Assembly: GCA_016584305.1 (NCBI GenBank)
Contig: JACEEZ010000381.1
Location: 1 to 64,000 of the forward strand
Reading direction: 5' to 3'
DNA length: 64,000 nucleotides
Source: Chionoecetes opilio
Taxonomy: Eukaryota; Arthropoda; Malacostraca; Decapoda; Majidae
Shown: positions 1-11,742 of the stretch, piece after piece
Layout of the letters: each line of letters starts with the position of its first letter
Position numbering within the stretch: position 1 is the stretch's first letter
Notes under the pieces: generated by a model
Databases searched by the model: none
What the model was told of the DNA's origin: nothing
The model's input: the letters and a program-made list of their open reading frames with translations, nothing else
Position numbers and translations under genes: made by a program

Positions 1-129
1 CAGTTCCCAAAAACACAATAAACATTCTTCGACTTCATCTCACAGAAATCCAGGAGGATACACGCGCAGCGCTACCAAATCTCACTCACTCTCACTTCGT
101 CTCTCTCTACCTCCAGCCTCAACACACAA

Positions 130-237
130 AAACACAAAAAGAGCACTTCTACTGAGTCTCATCATCATCACAAAAAGAGCACTTCTACTGAGTCTCTACA
201 CACCATAACCAAGAGAGCTTCTACTGAGCCTCATCCT
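130..237. repeat. short direct repeat, three units
   Basis: Three spaced copies of a unit containing AGAGCACTTCTACTGAGTCT or a close variant lie about 36-40 bases apart. The surrounding 1-600 is otherwise unique-looking, moderately CT/CA-rich sequence in which I see no gene. Confidence 0.5.
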
Positions 238-610
238 AGACACACACAATATTTCCCTCCTACTCTCACTTTCCGTAAAGGCAGCCAACCCGACATCGGT
301 GAACTAATAATGATGAAAACACTTTACAAGCTACTCACAATACCCTGGTATCAAGGAGGAAGGAGGACTCACACAGCCTCCCACGTGGTATGCCCACGCC
401 GTCACAGTGGCTCCTCACACAACCCTATAAGAGTGGAAATGATTGGAGTGGGGCCGAGGCAAGGGTCACGACCTGTTTTATATGGGTGACCTATCTGGCG
501 GCGGGTGGCAACCCTCTCGTTACCCATACTTCTTCCAAAGGGGTGGAGCTACACTCTGCCCCGGCCATCTTAACCATCACAACACATACGCGGGAAATAT
601 GAATTTCGTC

Positions 611-611
<1 letters not shown>

Positions 612-661
<50 letters not shown>

Positions 662-678
662 TATATCTATATATATAT

Positions 679-750
<72 letters not shown>

Positions 751-760
751 GTATATATAT

Positions 761-846
<86 letters not shown>
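612..846. repeat. (TA)n microsatellite
   Basis: Nearly pure TA dinucleotide with a few AAT/TGT interruptions. Open frames through it encode only Ile-Tyr runs and are not genes. It abuts the first hAT-like element, whose TSD is AT-rich. Confidence 0.95.
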
Positions 847-851
<5 letters not shown>

Positions 852-860
852 AATACATAT

Positions 861-2014
861 TAGTGATGGACCGAATGTCTATTTTCCGTATTCGCGAATG
901 CGAATGCGAATGCAAATATTTGTTTTGATATTCGCGAATGCGAATGCGAATTGCGAATATCACATAACATTTAATTTAATACACATTTTTTTTTATTATA
1001 CAGGTAACTGAAATATTTTGTATGTATTGTAAGAGTTCAGCCATAAAAAAATAATGTCTAATGTAAATTCCATACAAATTTCTATGTTGCCAGTTTGCGG
1101 GACGAGGACCCACTCCTACTCGAATACTTACATGATAATATCTTACATGAATAATATTATCGCAAAGTTTACACTGTGCAATATAGCTGGAGATAATCTC
1201 GAAATAATCCCAAACCACACTGTTGTGGCTGGACGTCATTACGCAGTAGGTTCCTGCAATACTGTTCTCTTTCAAAGCAAGTTTTTTGTGCTCGTGGGTG
1301 ACAGAGAAGATGCTTAATTATTGCAGTATGACGTACGAGGCAATGAGTTGAGTTCAGTAACAGTGACCTTGAAAGAAACAGCTGCCACTCTGTTGACGGG
1401 TGGAGAATGGAGTTAGGCCCGGTTCACACTTTACGTTTTTGCTTTACGTAGTCTACGTGCATCTTGTCATCAGTGACTCACAATACGTCACTGTGACGTC
1501 ACTTCCTGCCGGTGTAATGTGAACACAGGCTCCTCGCGACCACCACATTACTGGAGCAGTGATGACGTCACTGACCTTAAGACGCACGTCTCAGCTCACA
1601 TTATTCGGAGCTCCCAATTCTTTCTACGTATGGCTGCGGGAGTGGCGGGGCGACGTCACTGTGACGTCACTGATCGCCACGCCCACGTAGACACGGACAG
1701 TAAAAAACGTGTAGTGTGAACCCCGTTTAGTGTTCAAGAAACCATGGCCTTGGCTACCACTACGCCTCCTCACCTCATTCTTGTAACTAACGCTCGCTAA
1801 ACTTTACATTTATTTATATGTTTGCTTGTGTAATATTATGTTCACTTGTTTATTTTTTCTTTTTTTTTGTAAGTTTATTGATTTGGGCAAAATATTCGCA
1901 TATTCGCAAACAACTACGAGTGGGAGTGCGAATGTGAATGCGAATGCGAATATTGACGAAACATGCGAATATTCGCAATTGCGAATGCGAATGCGAATAT
2001 TCGGTCCATCACTA
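861..2014. mobile_element. hAT-like non-autonomous element, copy 1
   Basis: Begins TAGTGATGGACCGAAT and ends with its exact reverse complement, a 16-bp perfect TIR fitting the hAT terminal consensus YARNG. Subterminal regions are arrays of a GCGAAT hexamer. Flanking 8-mers are atacatat (853-860) and atatatat (2015-2022), 7/8 identical, consistent with an 8-bp TSD. No transposase is visible. It carries a 311-bp nested TIR element (1416-1726) that copy 2 lacks. The superfamily call is inference from ends and TSD length. Confidence 0.8.
1416..1726. mobile_element. nested 311-bp TTA-TSD MITE (Harbinger-like)
   Basis: Ends read GGCCCGGTTCACAC at the left and, reverse complemented, ACGGGGTTCACAC at the right. 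TTA flanks both sides (1413-1415 and 1727-1729). The homologous site in copy 2 (about 3095-3110) is empty with one TTA, which proves insertion. The interior has repeated TGACGTCACT-type inverted motifs near both ends. A 3-bp TTA TSD fits PIF/Harbinger (TWA). Confidence 0.85.
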
Positions 2015-2274
2015 ATATATATTAGTGATGGACCGAATATCTATTTTCCGTATTCGCGAATGCGAATGCGAATATTTGGTTTTAATATGCGCGAATGTGA
2101 ATGCGAATTGCGAATATTACATAACATTTCATCTTATACACTATTTTTGATATCATACAGGTAACTGAATATTTTGTATGTATTGTAAAGTTCAGCCATA
2201 CAAAAATTAATGTCTAAGGTAAGTTCCATTCACTTTTCTATGTTGCTAGGTTCCGGGACGAGGACCCACTCTTA

Positions 2275-2548
2275 AGGCCGGTTCCCACTAGTCCGTTTTT
2301 ACGGCCGCCGTTGCCGTTCACCGCCCAACAATGACGTCACCATCATCACCGCTTGAGTGGTTGTAGTGGTAACCGAGCACAATTTGCACCTCCGCTCGAG
2401 CGGACACCGCCGAGCGGGAGAGATGACTTGATTTTAACTTTGTACGGCAGCCTTACAGCGGTACGGCGGTGCAGTCGACTTTTTTGTGACATTGTTGGGC
2501 GGTGTACGGCAACGGCGGCTGTAGAAGCGGGCTAGTGGGAACCGGCCC
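2275..2548. mobile_element. nested 274-bp TTA-TSD MITE (Harbinger-like)
   Basis: Left end AGGCCGGTTCCCACTAG, right end its near-perfect complement, with TTA on both sides (2272-2274, 2549-2551). Copy 1 shows the uninterrupted site near 1107-1120. The ends resemble those of the MITEs at 1416 and 38614, suggesting related families mobilised by one Harbinger-type transposase. Confidence 0.85.
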
Positions 2549-2777
2549 TTACACGAATACTTAACAGATAATATCTTAAATTAATAATTATTATTGCAAA
2601 GTTTACACTGTGCAATATCACTAGAGATAATATCGAAATAATTCCAAACCAGACTGTCGTGACTGGACGTCATAACGCAGTAGGTTGCTGCAACACTGTT
2701 CTCTTTCAAAGAAAGTTGATTGTGCTCGTGGGTGACAGAGGAGATGCTAAATACTGCAGTATAGCGCACGAGGCAAT

Positions 2778-3029
2778 GGCCCGTACCGAGAGTCAAGGCG
2801 GTAGAGCGACGAACGACGAACGGCAGACCTTCGCTTACCATAAGAGGGCTTTGTTTTGGAAGGAAAATCAGCGATGAAGGTCGGCACGAAGACACGGGTA
2901 CCCCCATGTCGTCGTGCCCCTTTGATCGTCGTCGCTGCACTTCCTTCCGAAAAACATCCCTTTTATGGTACCCTTCCTCAGTCGACGAAGGTTGTCGCTC
3001 GCCCTGCATCATGACTCTCGGTACGGGCC
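2778..3029. mobile_element. nested 252-bp foldback TIR element
   Basis: Perfect 17-bp TIR GGCCCGTACCGAGAGTC at both ends, with further long imperfect complementarity inside, so most of the element can fold on itself. Flanks are AAT (2775-2777) and TAT (3030-3032). Copy 1 (about 1338-1350) has the empty site. The 3-bp TSD is imperfect, so the superfamily is uncertain. Confidence 0.8.
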
Positions 3030-3394
3030 TATGAGTTGAGTTCAGTAACAGTGACCTTGAGAGTAGCGGCTGCTATACTCTGTTGAAGGGTGGAGGATGG
3101 AGTTAGTGTTCAAGGGACTATGGCCTTGGCTACCACTAAGCCTCCTCACCCCATTCTTTAAACTAACGCTCGGCTAAACTTTTAATATATTTAAATGTTT
3201 GCTTGCGTAATATTATGTTCACTTGTTCTTTTTTCCTTTTTTTGTAAGTTTATTGATTTGGGCAAAATATTCGCATATTCGCAAACAACTACGCGTGGGA
3301 GTACGAATGCGAATGCGAATATTGAAAAAACATGCGAATATTCGCAATTGCGAATGCGAATGCGAATATTCGGTCCATCACTAATATATATATA

Positions 3395-3480
3395 CTAGCC
3401 GCAAAGCCGCCCTCCGGGCGGACTTTTTGGCTAGCCCTGCGGAGGGCTATTGGTGGGCCTTGGGCCCACCAAACCCACAG
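3395..3480. other. GC-rich stem-loop sequence
   Basis: Contains CCGCCCTCCGGGCGG and GGTGGGCCTTGGGCCCACC, two strong palindromes within 90 bases. This is probably the edge of a dispersed repeat; I do not recognise the family. Confidence 0.4.
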
Positions 3481-3539
3481 ACTCTCCAGATAGCCCCTTC
3501 TAATTTTTCATGAAATCATGGATGTAGAAATGTATATTA

Positions 3540-3845
3540 ACGCCAACCCATTCACATCACCCCAACCCCATTCACTCACCCATTCCCCATCACCCCCCAC
3601 CCATTCACTCACCCATTCCCCATCACCCCCCACCCATTCACTCACCCATAACCCATCACCCCCCACCCATTCACTCCCCCATTAACCTCACCACACACGC
3701 ATTTCACTCACCCATTACCCATCATCCCCACCTATTCCCACCCATCCCCCCCCAACCAATCACCCCCACCCATTCACTCACCCATCACCCCACACCCATA
3801 CCCATCACCCCCACCCATTCACTCACCCATTACCCATCACCCTAC
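3540..3845. repeat. ~33-bp CCCATTCACTCACCCA minisatellite
   Basis: Tandem units built from CCCATTCACTCACCC plus ATTCCCCATCACCCCC, strongly C-rich on the plus strand. About nine imperfect units. 3850-4100 beyond it holds no recognisable gene, and ends in a short CA run. Confidence 0.85.
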
Positions 3846-4104
3846 ATCAAGGTTTCCTCAATTCTCGCAACCCACTTTTTTTCACATTTCTCGCTAATAG
3901 GCTGCTAAAAAATAAAAATAAAATAAAGGTGATCGGATCATCTTATAAGAAGGCTTAAAACCTTCCCCGGGTCGACCCGATTCCAAAACTGTGCCATATG
4001 AGGGGATTCCGCCACAGGGGGCGGCACCCAGAGCGGACAGACGACACACACACAACAAAACCAACACACACACACAAAACACACACACAACTTTCGCTTA
4101 TTTT

Positions 4105-4114
4105 AAATTATATA

Positions 4115-4160
<46 letters not shown>

Positions 4161-4231
4161 TATTATATATTTTATATAAAATATTATATATTTTCATATA
4201 ATATATATATATATATAATAAAATTATATAA

Positions 4232-4269
<38 letters not shown>

Positions 4270-4353
4270 TATATATATATATATTATATATATATATATA
4301 GGAGAAGAGAGAGAGAGAGAGAGAGAGAGAAGAGAGAGAGATGTATACATATA

Positions 4354-4392
<39 letters not shown>

Positions 4393-4425
4393 TAATTATA
4401 TATATATTTTAAAATATATATATAT
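4105..4425. repeat. TA microsatellite with internal GA block
   Basis: TA-rich low-complexity DNA with a (GA)n block at about 4304-4342. Encoded Ile-Tyr and Ser-Leu frames are artefacts. Confidence 0.9.
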
Positions 4426-4570
4426 ATTAAGGAGGGAGGGAGGAATAAGAGAACGTAGGATGAGATGAAGGAAGGGAGGAAGGAAGGAAAGAAGGGAGGG
4501 GGCGTGGAAACATTACTTCTCTCTCTTCCTTCCACCTCTTTCTATTTCTTTTTCCCCTCACCTACCACCT
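4425..4570 (+). repeat. dispersed repeat associated with TA/GA arrays, copy 1
   Basis: Contains GGAGGGAGGAATAAGAGAAC followed by an AAGGAAGG-rich tract and CACCTACCACCTTATTT. The reverse complement of the same sequence lies at about 14405-14570, and both copies sit between a TA array and a TC/GA array. This suggests a mobile or duplicated composite repeat that carries its microsatellites. Confidence 0.65.
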
Positions 4571-4965
4571 TATTTCTCTTTTCTCTCTCTCTTCTCTCTC
4601 TCTCTCTATCTCTCCCCTCTCTCCCTCTTCCCCTCTCTCTCCCCTCTCTCTCTCTCTCTCTCTCTCTCCCCTTCTCTCCTCTCTCTCTCTCCTCTCTCTC
4701 TTCTCTCTCTCTCTCTGTTCTCTTTCCCCTTTTTTATCTCTACTCTTTCTCTTATATAAAATTATATAAATATTAGTATAGAAATATAATTTTATATATA
4801 ATTTATATATATTATTTTATATATATATTATATATTATAATATTTTAAATATATATATATATATATATATAAAATATATAAAATATATATATTTTATTAT
4901 ATTATATTTTATATATATAATATATTATATAAATATATATTTTATATATATAATATATTTTATAT
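4571..4965. repeat. (TC)n then (TA)n microsatellites
   Basis: Interrupted TC/CCTCTC array to about 4755, then AT-rich sequence to 4965 that directly abuts the truncated LINE copy. Confidence 0.9.
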
Positions 4966-4966
4966 T

Positions 4967-6980
4967 TCTGCCGTAATCATGCCAAAAATCTTTATTCAGC
5001 TTCCCAAAAAACTCTTTCATTAAATGAAAATGTCAAAATCTTTCTGAACAAATTCCTCTCGGACTTCTGGCATCTAGCTAAAAAACATCTCTAACAATTT
5101 TTCTTCTGCATCTTTCCCTCCATGCTTCCCCCAGATGGCTCCACAGCTGTCTTATCTATTTTCTAAAGCTGAACTCTTCGCTCAAACATTTGCTAAAAAT
5201 TCCACTCTGGCTGATTTAAGGGCTTGTTCCTCCTTCTCCTCCACCTTCTGACTTTTTTATGCCTGTCATTAAGATCCTTCGGAATGATGTTTTCTTTGCC
5301 TTTTTGGGCCCAGATCCTCGGAAGGCTTACGGTCCTGGGCGGAGTCCCTCCTATTGTTCTCAAAAACTGTGCTTCTGTGCTTGCACCTTGCCTGGTCAAA
5401 CTTTTCCGTCTATGTCTATTTTACTTCCACCTTTTCCCTTTTTGCTGGAAGTTTTGCTCACATCCAACCTGTTCCTTTAAAAAGGGTGACCGTTCTAATC
5501 CCTTTAAAAATACCGTCCTATAGCTTTGACTTCCTGCCTTTCTAAAGTTTTTGAATCTATACTTAATTTAAGAAGATTCTTAAGCATCTATCTGCTCACA
5601 ACTTCTATTGATCGTCAGTACGGTTTCCCTAAAGGGCGATCTACTGGCGATCTTCTAGCTTTTCCCAACTGAATCTTGGTCCCTCTCCTTTAGGGATTTC
5701 GGTGAAAAAATTTTGCTGTTGCCCTTGACATATCAAAAGCTTTTTATAGAGTCTGGCACAAATCTTTTAATTTCCAAAACTACCCGCATTCGGTTTTTAT
5801 CCTTCTCTCTGTATCTTCATTTTAAGTTTCCTTCCAACCCCTCTAATGCAGCTACTGTAGACGGACATTGTTCTTCTCCTAAATCTATCAATAGTGGTGC
5901 TCCCCAGGGTTCTGTCCTATCACCCACTCTCTTTCCCATTATTCATTAATGATCTTCTAAGTCTACTCAAACCCTATCCACTCCCAAAGCTTTATGATTC
6001 TACCCTGCATTTTCAACGTCGTTTATTAGACGTCCAAAATCAACAGGAATAAGTGATTCACGGAGAGATGCCACCGAGCGCCTAACTTCTGATCTTTCTA
6101 TTATTTTGATTGGGGCAAAGCAAACCTTGTTTTGTCCCAAAGCCTCAAAAACCCATTTCTACCTATCTACTCGACAAAACCTACCAGATAAAATATCCCT
6201 CTTCTTCAATGACCCCTCAACTGTTTTCCTTCTTCTACAAGAACAAATTTTAGGACTATCCTTTACTAAAATCTGAACTGGAAATCTCACATCTCATCTC
6301 TTGCTAAAACAGCTTCTAAGAAGTTAGGTGTGTTGGCGTTCTGCGTCCTTTTTTTTTTCCTTCCCAATTGCTTGCTCTCTAAGGGCCTTATCCCCCCATG
6401 TATGGAGTATGTCTCACAGTGTTTGGGGAGGATCCACTCATACAGCTCTCCTAAACCGGGGTTGAGTCAAAAAAAAAGCTTTTCGGTCTCATCAACTCCT
6501 CTCTCCTCTGACCTGACTGTCTTCACTTCTTTAAATCACCCCGCAATGTTGTTTCTCTTGCCCTCTTCTACCGTTATTTTACATGCTCACTGCTCTTCTG
6601 AACTTGCTAACTCATGCCTCCCCCACTCCCGAGACCCTCGCTGCACAAGACATTTCTACTCATTCCCTCCCTATTCCTTCCATCTTCCTATGCAATGAGT
6701 TAATCAGTATCTTTACTCTGTCATCACCTTCACTGGTAAACTCTGGAACTCTCTTCCTGTTGTCTATTTTTCCACTTTCCTATGATCTACTTAAATCTTT
6801 TCAAAAGAAGAGAACAAGACACCTCCCGAACTAATTGGCCTACCCCTTTGTTTTTTATTGTATTCTCTTACTGGGCTTCTTTAATAGGGACTGGCAACTA
6901 AGGCGGGGCTTTGGTGTTACCCAATTTTGTTGTGCCCTTGGCAGTTCCCCGTGATGTAAAAACAAAAAAAAAAAAAAAAT
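4967..6980 (+). pseudogene. Jockey-like LINE ORF2, 5'-truncated and decayed (copy 1)
   Basis: Nucleotide-level homologue of the better copy at 29.9-31.9 kb, aligned from the equivalent of 29908 to a poly-A tail at 6962-6979. Recognisable pieces in broken frames include DPRKAYGP (RT region), AATVDGHCSS, GSVLSPTLF and the C-terminal HCSSELAN segment. The YADD active-site region near 5985 is destroyed. Many differences from copy 2 are one-base homopolymer gains, so decay and sequencing error cannot be separated. The LTR element at 6996 sits just past the tail. Confidence 0.85.
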
Positions 6981-6995
6981 ATATAGATATATAAT

Positions 6996-7782
6996 TGTTA
7001 CGTCCCCAGCCACACTTCACCACACTGCAACTGGCAGCTCCTGCTGCAAAAACATGCACAGTAATATTGTGCAATACCTATCTATGTGCCTTAACTTCTC
7101 CCTTCAAGAGAAGTTTCTCTCCCCGGGCCGGCTGGTTGGTAACTATATTTGCACTCCTCCAACACCTCTCTCTCACAACCACAAACTCACTCCCTCACAC
7201 CGACCTCATCTCACAACCAGACCTCACTCTCACAACCACCAGGCAAATATTGACACTTTCTATTAATATATTATATATTTTACACAATCATATATATTAC
7301 ATAAACAAGAAATAAATCTATTATAGCCCTTTTGATGTCTCCCACAACATCAATTCACATCACCACCATCAGTCTTAACACACTCCACACATCACACACA
7401 ATCCACATACCAGCTGTTGCTCACAACCATCAGCTTACACGCCAGTCAACACACCGCTTTGCTTCACGCCATAACCTCCGACCACACACACCTTACACCA
7501 TCAAGTCATCATACCCAAGTCAATCATACACCAAGTCAATCATACACCAGTCAATCACCACTCAAAGCACACAACCCAACACACCATATACTTCCCTTGT
7601 ACCACACTCGGTACACACGTGGCCTATCCCCGGAGCTTCCACGGGGGGGGCCAGCTCCTAAGCTGTACCACCCGAAAAAGACCCTCGCTCCCTCCGCTCT
7701 CCTCTCATCACACCTCGCTTAATTTACGGGTGAGCCACAACATATGACATCCAATAAATGTTTTTAGGGGTGCTAAGGGTAA
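6996..7782 (-). mobile_element. 3' LTR of Ty3/Gypsy element
   Basis: Direct repeat of 11743-12518, beginning TGTTAC on the plus strand. The two copies share long blocks such as the stretch around AACATGCACAGTAATATTG and end near CTAAGGGTAAC. They differ by many substitutions and indels, so the insertion is old. Coding domains are on the minus strand, making this the 3' LTR. Clear TSDs are not visible because both flanks are AT-rich. Confidence 0.85.
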
Positions 7783-7793
7783 CCCCCCCTTCA
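7783..7793 (-). other. polypurine tract of the Gypsy element
   Basis: On the minus strand GAAGGGGGGG lies immediately before the 3' LTR start. This is the expected position and composition of the plus-strand primer for reverse transcription. Confidence 0.7.
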
Positions 7794-7933
7794 GTAAAGA
7801 TGTGAGTTCTCTCCTTAAGAGTGCTCACAGCTTCAGGAACTCGTGAAGAGCGTCTGCTATCACATTATCCTTCCCTTTCACATGGGTAACAACACAAATC
7901 ATACTCCTGCCAACATTAGAACACCAGCCCTCA

Positions 7934-8740
7934 TCACCGTTGATTTGAATTTTTCATACTATTTACAAAAACATAAGGGGTTTTGATCTGTAACACCTGC
8001 ACTGGCATCGCAAGCCCTTTTACATATATATCAAAATGATTTAAATTCAAAATGCACCACGCCAAAGCCTCTTTCTCAATTGTGCATATAATCCTCTGGT
8101 ATAGACATAACGTTTTAGAGAAATAATCCAATTGGATTGATCAACTCCCTTCCATCTCCTCATCAACAACTCCTCCATTTCCCTCACCACTGGCATCCAC
8201 ATACAGCTTAAATGTCTTGTCCATCTCAGGAGTAATCAATATGGGAGCATTCACTAAAATTCCTTAATTTTTTTTTTGAAAGCCTCTTCACAGTGCTCGC
8301 TCCACACAAATTTCATCTTTTTACACAACAACCTGTTAATGGCAGTGCAACTGCTGAGAAATTTTCTACAAAATCTCCTATAATAACCACTCATCCCCAA
8401 AAATGCCAAACAAGCTCGCGTCCTGTTTGTTGGAGAAGGCAATCCATAAGGCCTTTCACTTTGGCATTAAGTGGGTCCCTCACTCTCCTTGTCCAAAACC
8501 TTTAAATCCTAAATAAATCCACTGAAGCCTTCACCAAATCAACTTTTCTCAGGTTCACTGTGAGATTTGCATCATCCAATTTCCTAATCTTCAACCAACA
8601 ACGTTTAGATGCTCCTCCCAATTCTCAAAATACAGTGACATATCATCTATTATACAGTACACCATTTACTCCCTTCAATACTTCATTCACCATCTTTGAA
8701 AACAACTAACTATTCTCATACCAATCCCTATCCAATTCCA
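7934..8740 (-). pseudogene. Gypsy pol: RT (C-terminal half) and RNase H
   Basis: Minus-strand frames show, in order, RT palm/thumb pieces (MVNEVLKGVNGV, NLTVNLRKVDLVKASVD, FLGMSGYYRRF, then KFVWSEHCEEAF) and RNase H (FKLYVDASGEG with its catalytic Asp, DYFSKTLCLYQ, TIEKEALAW, HFDIYV). Stops and frameshifts break it. The N-terminal half of RT, up to the YxDD region, is missing. RNase H ends only about 150 bp before the 3' LTR and no integrase follows it. This Gypsy-type pol therefore ends with RNase H. Confidence 0.85.
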
Positions 8741-9420
8741 TACTTTTTTTTTTTCTCAGAGTTGTTTGAAGTGTTGGTGAAACCTTTCTAAGCAGGGCCC
8801 TGTGGACTGCGGGTAGGTAGGCACTTGATAATTGTTGATTTATTCTCAACCCCTGTAACACGTGACCAACCAATTTTGAAGTAAGTTACTAACACTATCC
8901 ATTGTATTACTTTAGGAAGTCAACCCCGAAAAAATTTCACCAACTGCTCTCACAATAACTTTAGCATGAATATTCTCAATGCTATTGCATTCTGGGACAT
9001 CTGTAGCCATACACATTATGGGTCACTAAATCTGTTGCCTCTCTTAAGAAGCAGGAAGAGGACCCCATATCAATGCTAATTCTACTAAATGGCTCACCCA
9101 CCACAGATAGGACACAGTGGTGCTTTCACAACTATAGTGTGGTTTGGTTTTCTACCCACTTGGCTACATGGCAAGCTTTACATATTCAGTTACACTCTTC
9201 TTTACTCTGGCAATAAAAATGAGCTGTTATTTTGTTAATTCTTTTTTAACCACCTAAATGACCAGACCAATTATTTCATGTTGCCATTCTAAACTTTTCT
9301 CTCTATACTTCCTAGGAACAACAATTTGAGTCTTCACCATCCAATGATCATTTAATGGGCTATCAGTAGGCCTCCACTTCCTCATTAAAACGTCATTCTC
9401 CACATAATATCCCCATCCTC
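8741..9420 (-). pseudogene. Gypsy integrase, upstream of RT
   Basis: Minus strand, read from about 9420 downward: GYYVENDVLMRKWRP, VKTQIVVPRKY, an H2C2 zinc-binding region with GHLGG and VKKSVTEYVK, then degraded catalytic-core pieces (RAVGEIF-like, SPQGP). The match is to Ty3/Gypsy integrase of the type with FYWP and SAYHPESQGALERFH motifs. It precedes RT in transcription order, unlike canonical Gypsy (RT-RH-INT). The segment joining it to RT near 8740 is deleted. Confidence 0.75.
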
Positions 9421-10250
9421 ATCTGAAGCTCCTCTTCTCACTGCCTCACTCCACAAGATTTTTAGACTCTCATCTTCCCCTTGTGCACATTGTCAATCCC
9501 TCCTTCCTCACAATATATCTGACATAATCCCTGCCTCACATTTAGTCTCATCTCCTTTTTCACCTGTTCAAACCTCCTGTTGGGGACTCCACTCTAATCA
9601 ACCAATGAGGTTTAAATCCTCTCAACTCTCCCTCTATTTGCTTGGGGCCTTAGCGTCTTGTTCATCTACACATGCTGGATACAGTATACTCTCCTCTACC
9701 TTCCTTTCACCTTAACATATTTCAGGCTCTAAAATTCATCATCCTGACAATTATAGGATTCTCCATAAGCTCAGGGGTAGGGGACCCCTGTTTCACACCC
9801 GCCAATCATTCCCCAGGACATTTCTACACCTGTTACTGGAAGTTCATTACTCACATCCTACCTCCACTTTTCTGTGGACGCGAATCCACTCTTAGCCACA
9901 CATGATGAATAGGAATGACTATTCCGCAGATCCTATACCTTTAACCTCACTTTACACCTGTAAAAGTTTTCTCTCCTCACATTCCACAGTAGTCTTTATA
10001 GTACAAGACTTAAATTGGCACCTGTATCCCTCAAAATTACAAATTTTCCCTCTCTGCACCATCATCTACATTCATCTTTCACTTTTGTAATAAAAGGTTC
10101 AAAATCAACTGCAGTAAAACTTTCTTCTCATGCTAACATTTGTTGTCAAGTGTCTAAACATCCTCTCCTGTACACTGTCAGTCCTGCCTCCTTTTAATTC
10201 ATATACCTATAACATTGATATTTCCTATGTCCACCTGTTTACCACAAATT
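9421..10250 (-). other. Gypsy internal region, no domain identified
   Basis: Between integrase and gag on the minus strand. It should hold protease and a spacer, but I could not see a D(T/S)G motif in any frame. No alternative gene is evident. Confidence 0.5.
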
Positions 10251-11480
10251 GACATTTGGGAGTCAAGCTTTGTTGGTTGCCACAATATATATTAGGTGTC
10301 CCAACTTCGACCACCATTTATAACATCTAATCAAGGACTGATTCTCTGGCTGCTTGGAGCATTACCGACATTATTATTCTTGTGAGGGGGTGAATATCCT
10401 GCCCGATTTTGAAATTTCCTCAAAACGTAGATTTCACATAGTTACTTGAGTATCCTAGCATTTTTTTCATTTGCGATACCTTGTAAAATGAAAATTTTTG
10501 TTCCCCTTACTACTCCCTAACCATCCGAGTTAACAGACCAGCTCTGGTGGCTAGTCTAACCCTTGACACTGATTACAAAGCCGTAGGACCAACCTCAAGT
10601 TGGTCATCCTTACGTTCCACACCTCCATCCCCCACAAAAAATTTCCCCCCCCCCTTTTATATCAGCTTCATATTTCATACCTCAACTCTGGTTTCAAATT
10701 ATTTCTAAAATGTTATAACATCATTAACTGCCTGTAAGTCCTCCTTTTCATTTACATTTTCTGCTTCAAAACTCCATTTAATCACACTGAAAAGCACACT
10801 TCTCTGGCATTTCTAATAGTACAGTTTTGAGTATTTTCTTTACATCTCTGAATCTCTGTCATAGGATCTCAGGTCCCACTCTCCACAGTGTGTAATACGG
10901 CTTCCTTCAACAACCGGAAATATTCACTACATTCCTCTAAAGTCACACCTTGCATAGCCTCTTCTTGCTTTGCCCCTTTAAATTTTGTCTGTAACTAATA
11001 AGCCCATTCATCCTCAAGGCCAACCTCTCACTATTGCCACTTTTTCAATTGAAGAAAGTAATATTTCTGCTTCGCCTCCACAATTCTGGCACAAAATGAA
11101 CTTTGCCATCATTTTGATCTTCCCCTGTTGACCACCCATTGGTCTATTTCCATTTTCTTTATTTCACCTCTGCCTCTATCTTCCCTGCCAAATTTTTTTC
11201 TCTCTCTGCAACCTGATCTCCATTTCCATCAATCCTCAGCCTCTGTGATAATCTTGCTCAACTATCAGTTACTTCACTCCCCTGTTCCTCCAGGCTCTTT
11301 TCCTTCCACACCCATCCCTTTTTCTTTTATCTTCATCCTGCTCTCTCTTATACACCCAAGTCTATTTATTCCTTTCACTAATTCCTCTCTGCATATCCTC
11401 CTTGACCTAGATACAACTCTATCTCATCTCACTTTCTCTGCTAATTTCATTAACTCCTCCCTGTACACTATATAGGTATG
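10250..11480 (-). pseudogene. Gypsy gag, decayed
   Basis: Minus-strand fragments GEAEILLSSIEKVAIVRGWP and GLLVTDKI match the retrotransposon gag capsid pattern (F..Fxx(I/V)AxxxxWPxxxW). A degenerate CCHC-like knuckle with GHLIY lies near 10275-10330. The region near 11130-11480 is Lys/Glu-rich on the minus strand, as expected of gag N-termini. Several stops. Position directly after the 5' LTR supports the call. Confidence 0.6.
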
Positions 11481-11590
11481 CACCTCACGATGACATAAGT
11501 CGCCTCACATTTCCCTCATCATAAATATAGAGTGCACAGAGCTTCACAGTACTGAAGTGCATGAGATAGTAATGCCCGGCAGTTCACACT

Positions 11591-11670
11591 GTGGGCGGGT
11601 TGCAGGGTTCGCAGGTTGGCAGGGTAGCAGGGTATGCTAGGGTTGGCAGGGTAGCAGGGGTAGGCCTATG
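11591..11670. repeat. GGTAGCAGG/GTTGGCAGG short tandem repeat
   Basis: About eight imperfect ~10-base units of G-rich sequence inside the leader of the Gypsy element. Confidence 0.6.
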
Positions 11671-11710
11671 GCTCCACGTGTCGACTGGTCACACACACAA
11701 GATCAATTCC

Positions 11711-11730
11711 ATCCCGACAACATGCCCCCA
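11711..11730 (-). other. candidate primer-binding site
   Basis: The minus-strand sequence TGGGGGCATGTTGTCGGGAT starts 12 bases inside the 5' LTR edge. It begins with TGG, as expected of a site pairing with a tRNA 3' CCA end, and partly resembles a tRNA-Pro type site. The primer identity is inference. Confidence 0.45.
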
Positions 11731-11742
11731 AATATCTGTTAC

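Larger units (their letters stand above)
2023..3383. mobile_element. hAT-like non-autonomous element, copy 2
   Basis: Same 16-bp TIRs as copy 1 in direct orientation, separated from it by exactly 8 bases. Flanks atatatat (2015-2022) and atatatat (3384-3391) form a perfect 8-bp TSD, though in AT-rich sequence. It is longer than copy 1 because it carries two insertions (2275-2548 and 2778-3029) missing from copy 1. Confidence 0.8.

Noticed and set aside
612..960. Open frames of Ile-Tyr repeats on both strands
   Set aside because: Translation of a TA microsatellite; no codon or domain signal.
3540..3845. CRISPR-like array
   Set aside because: Units are contiguous and imperfect with no unique spacers; an ordinary minisatellite in a eukaryotic genome.
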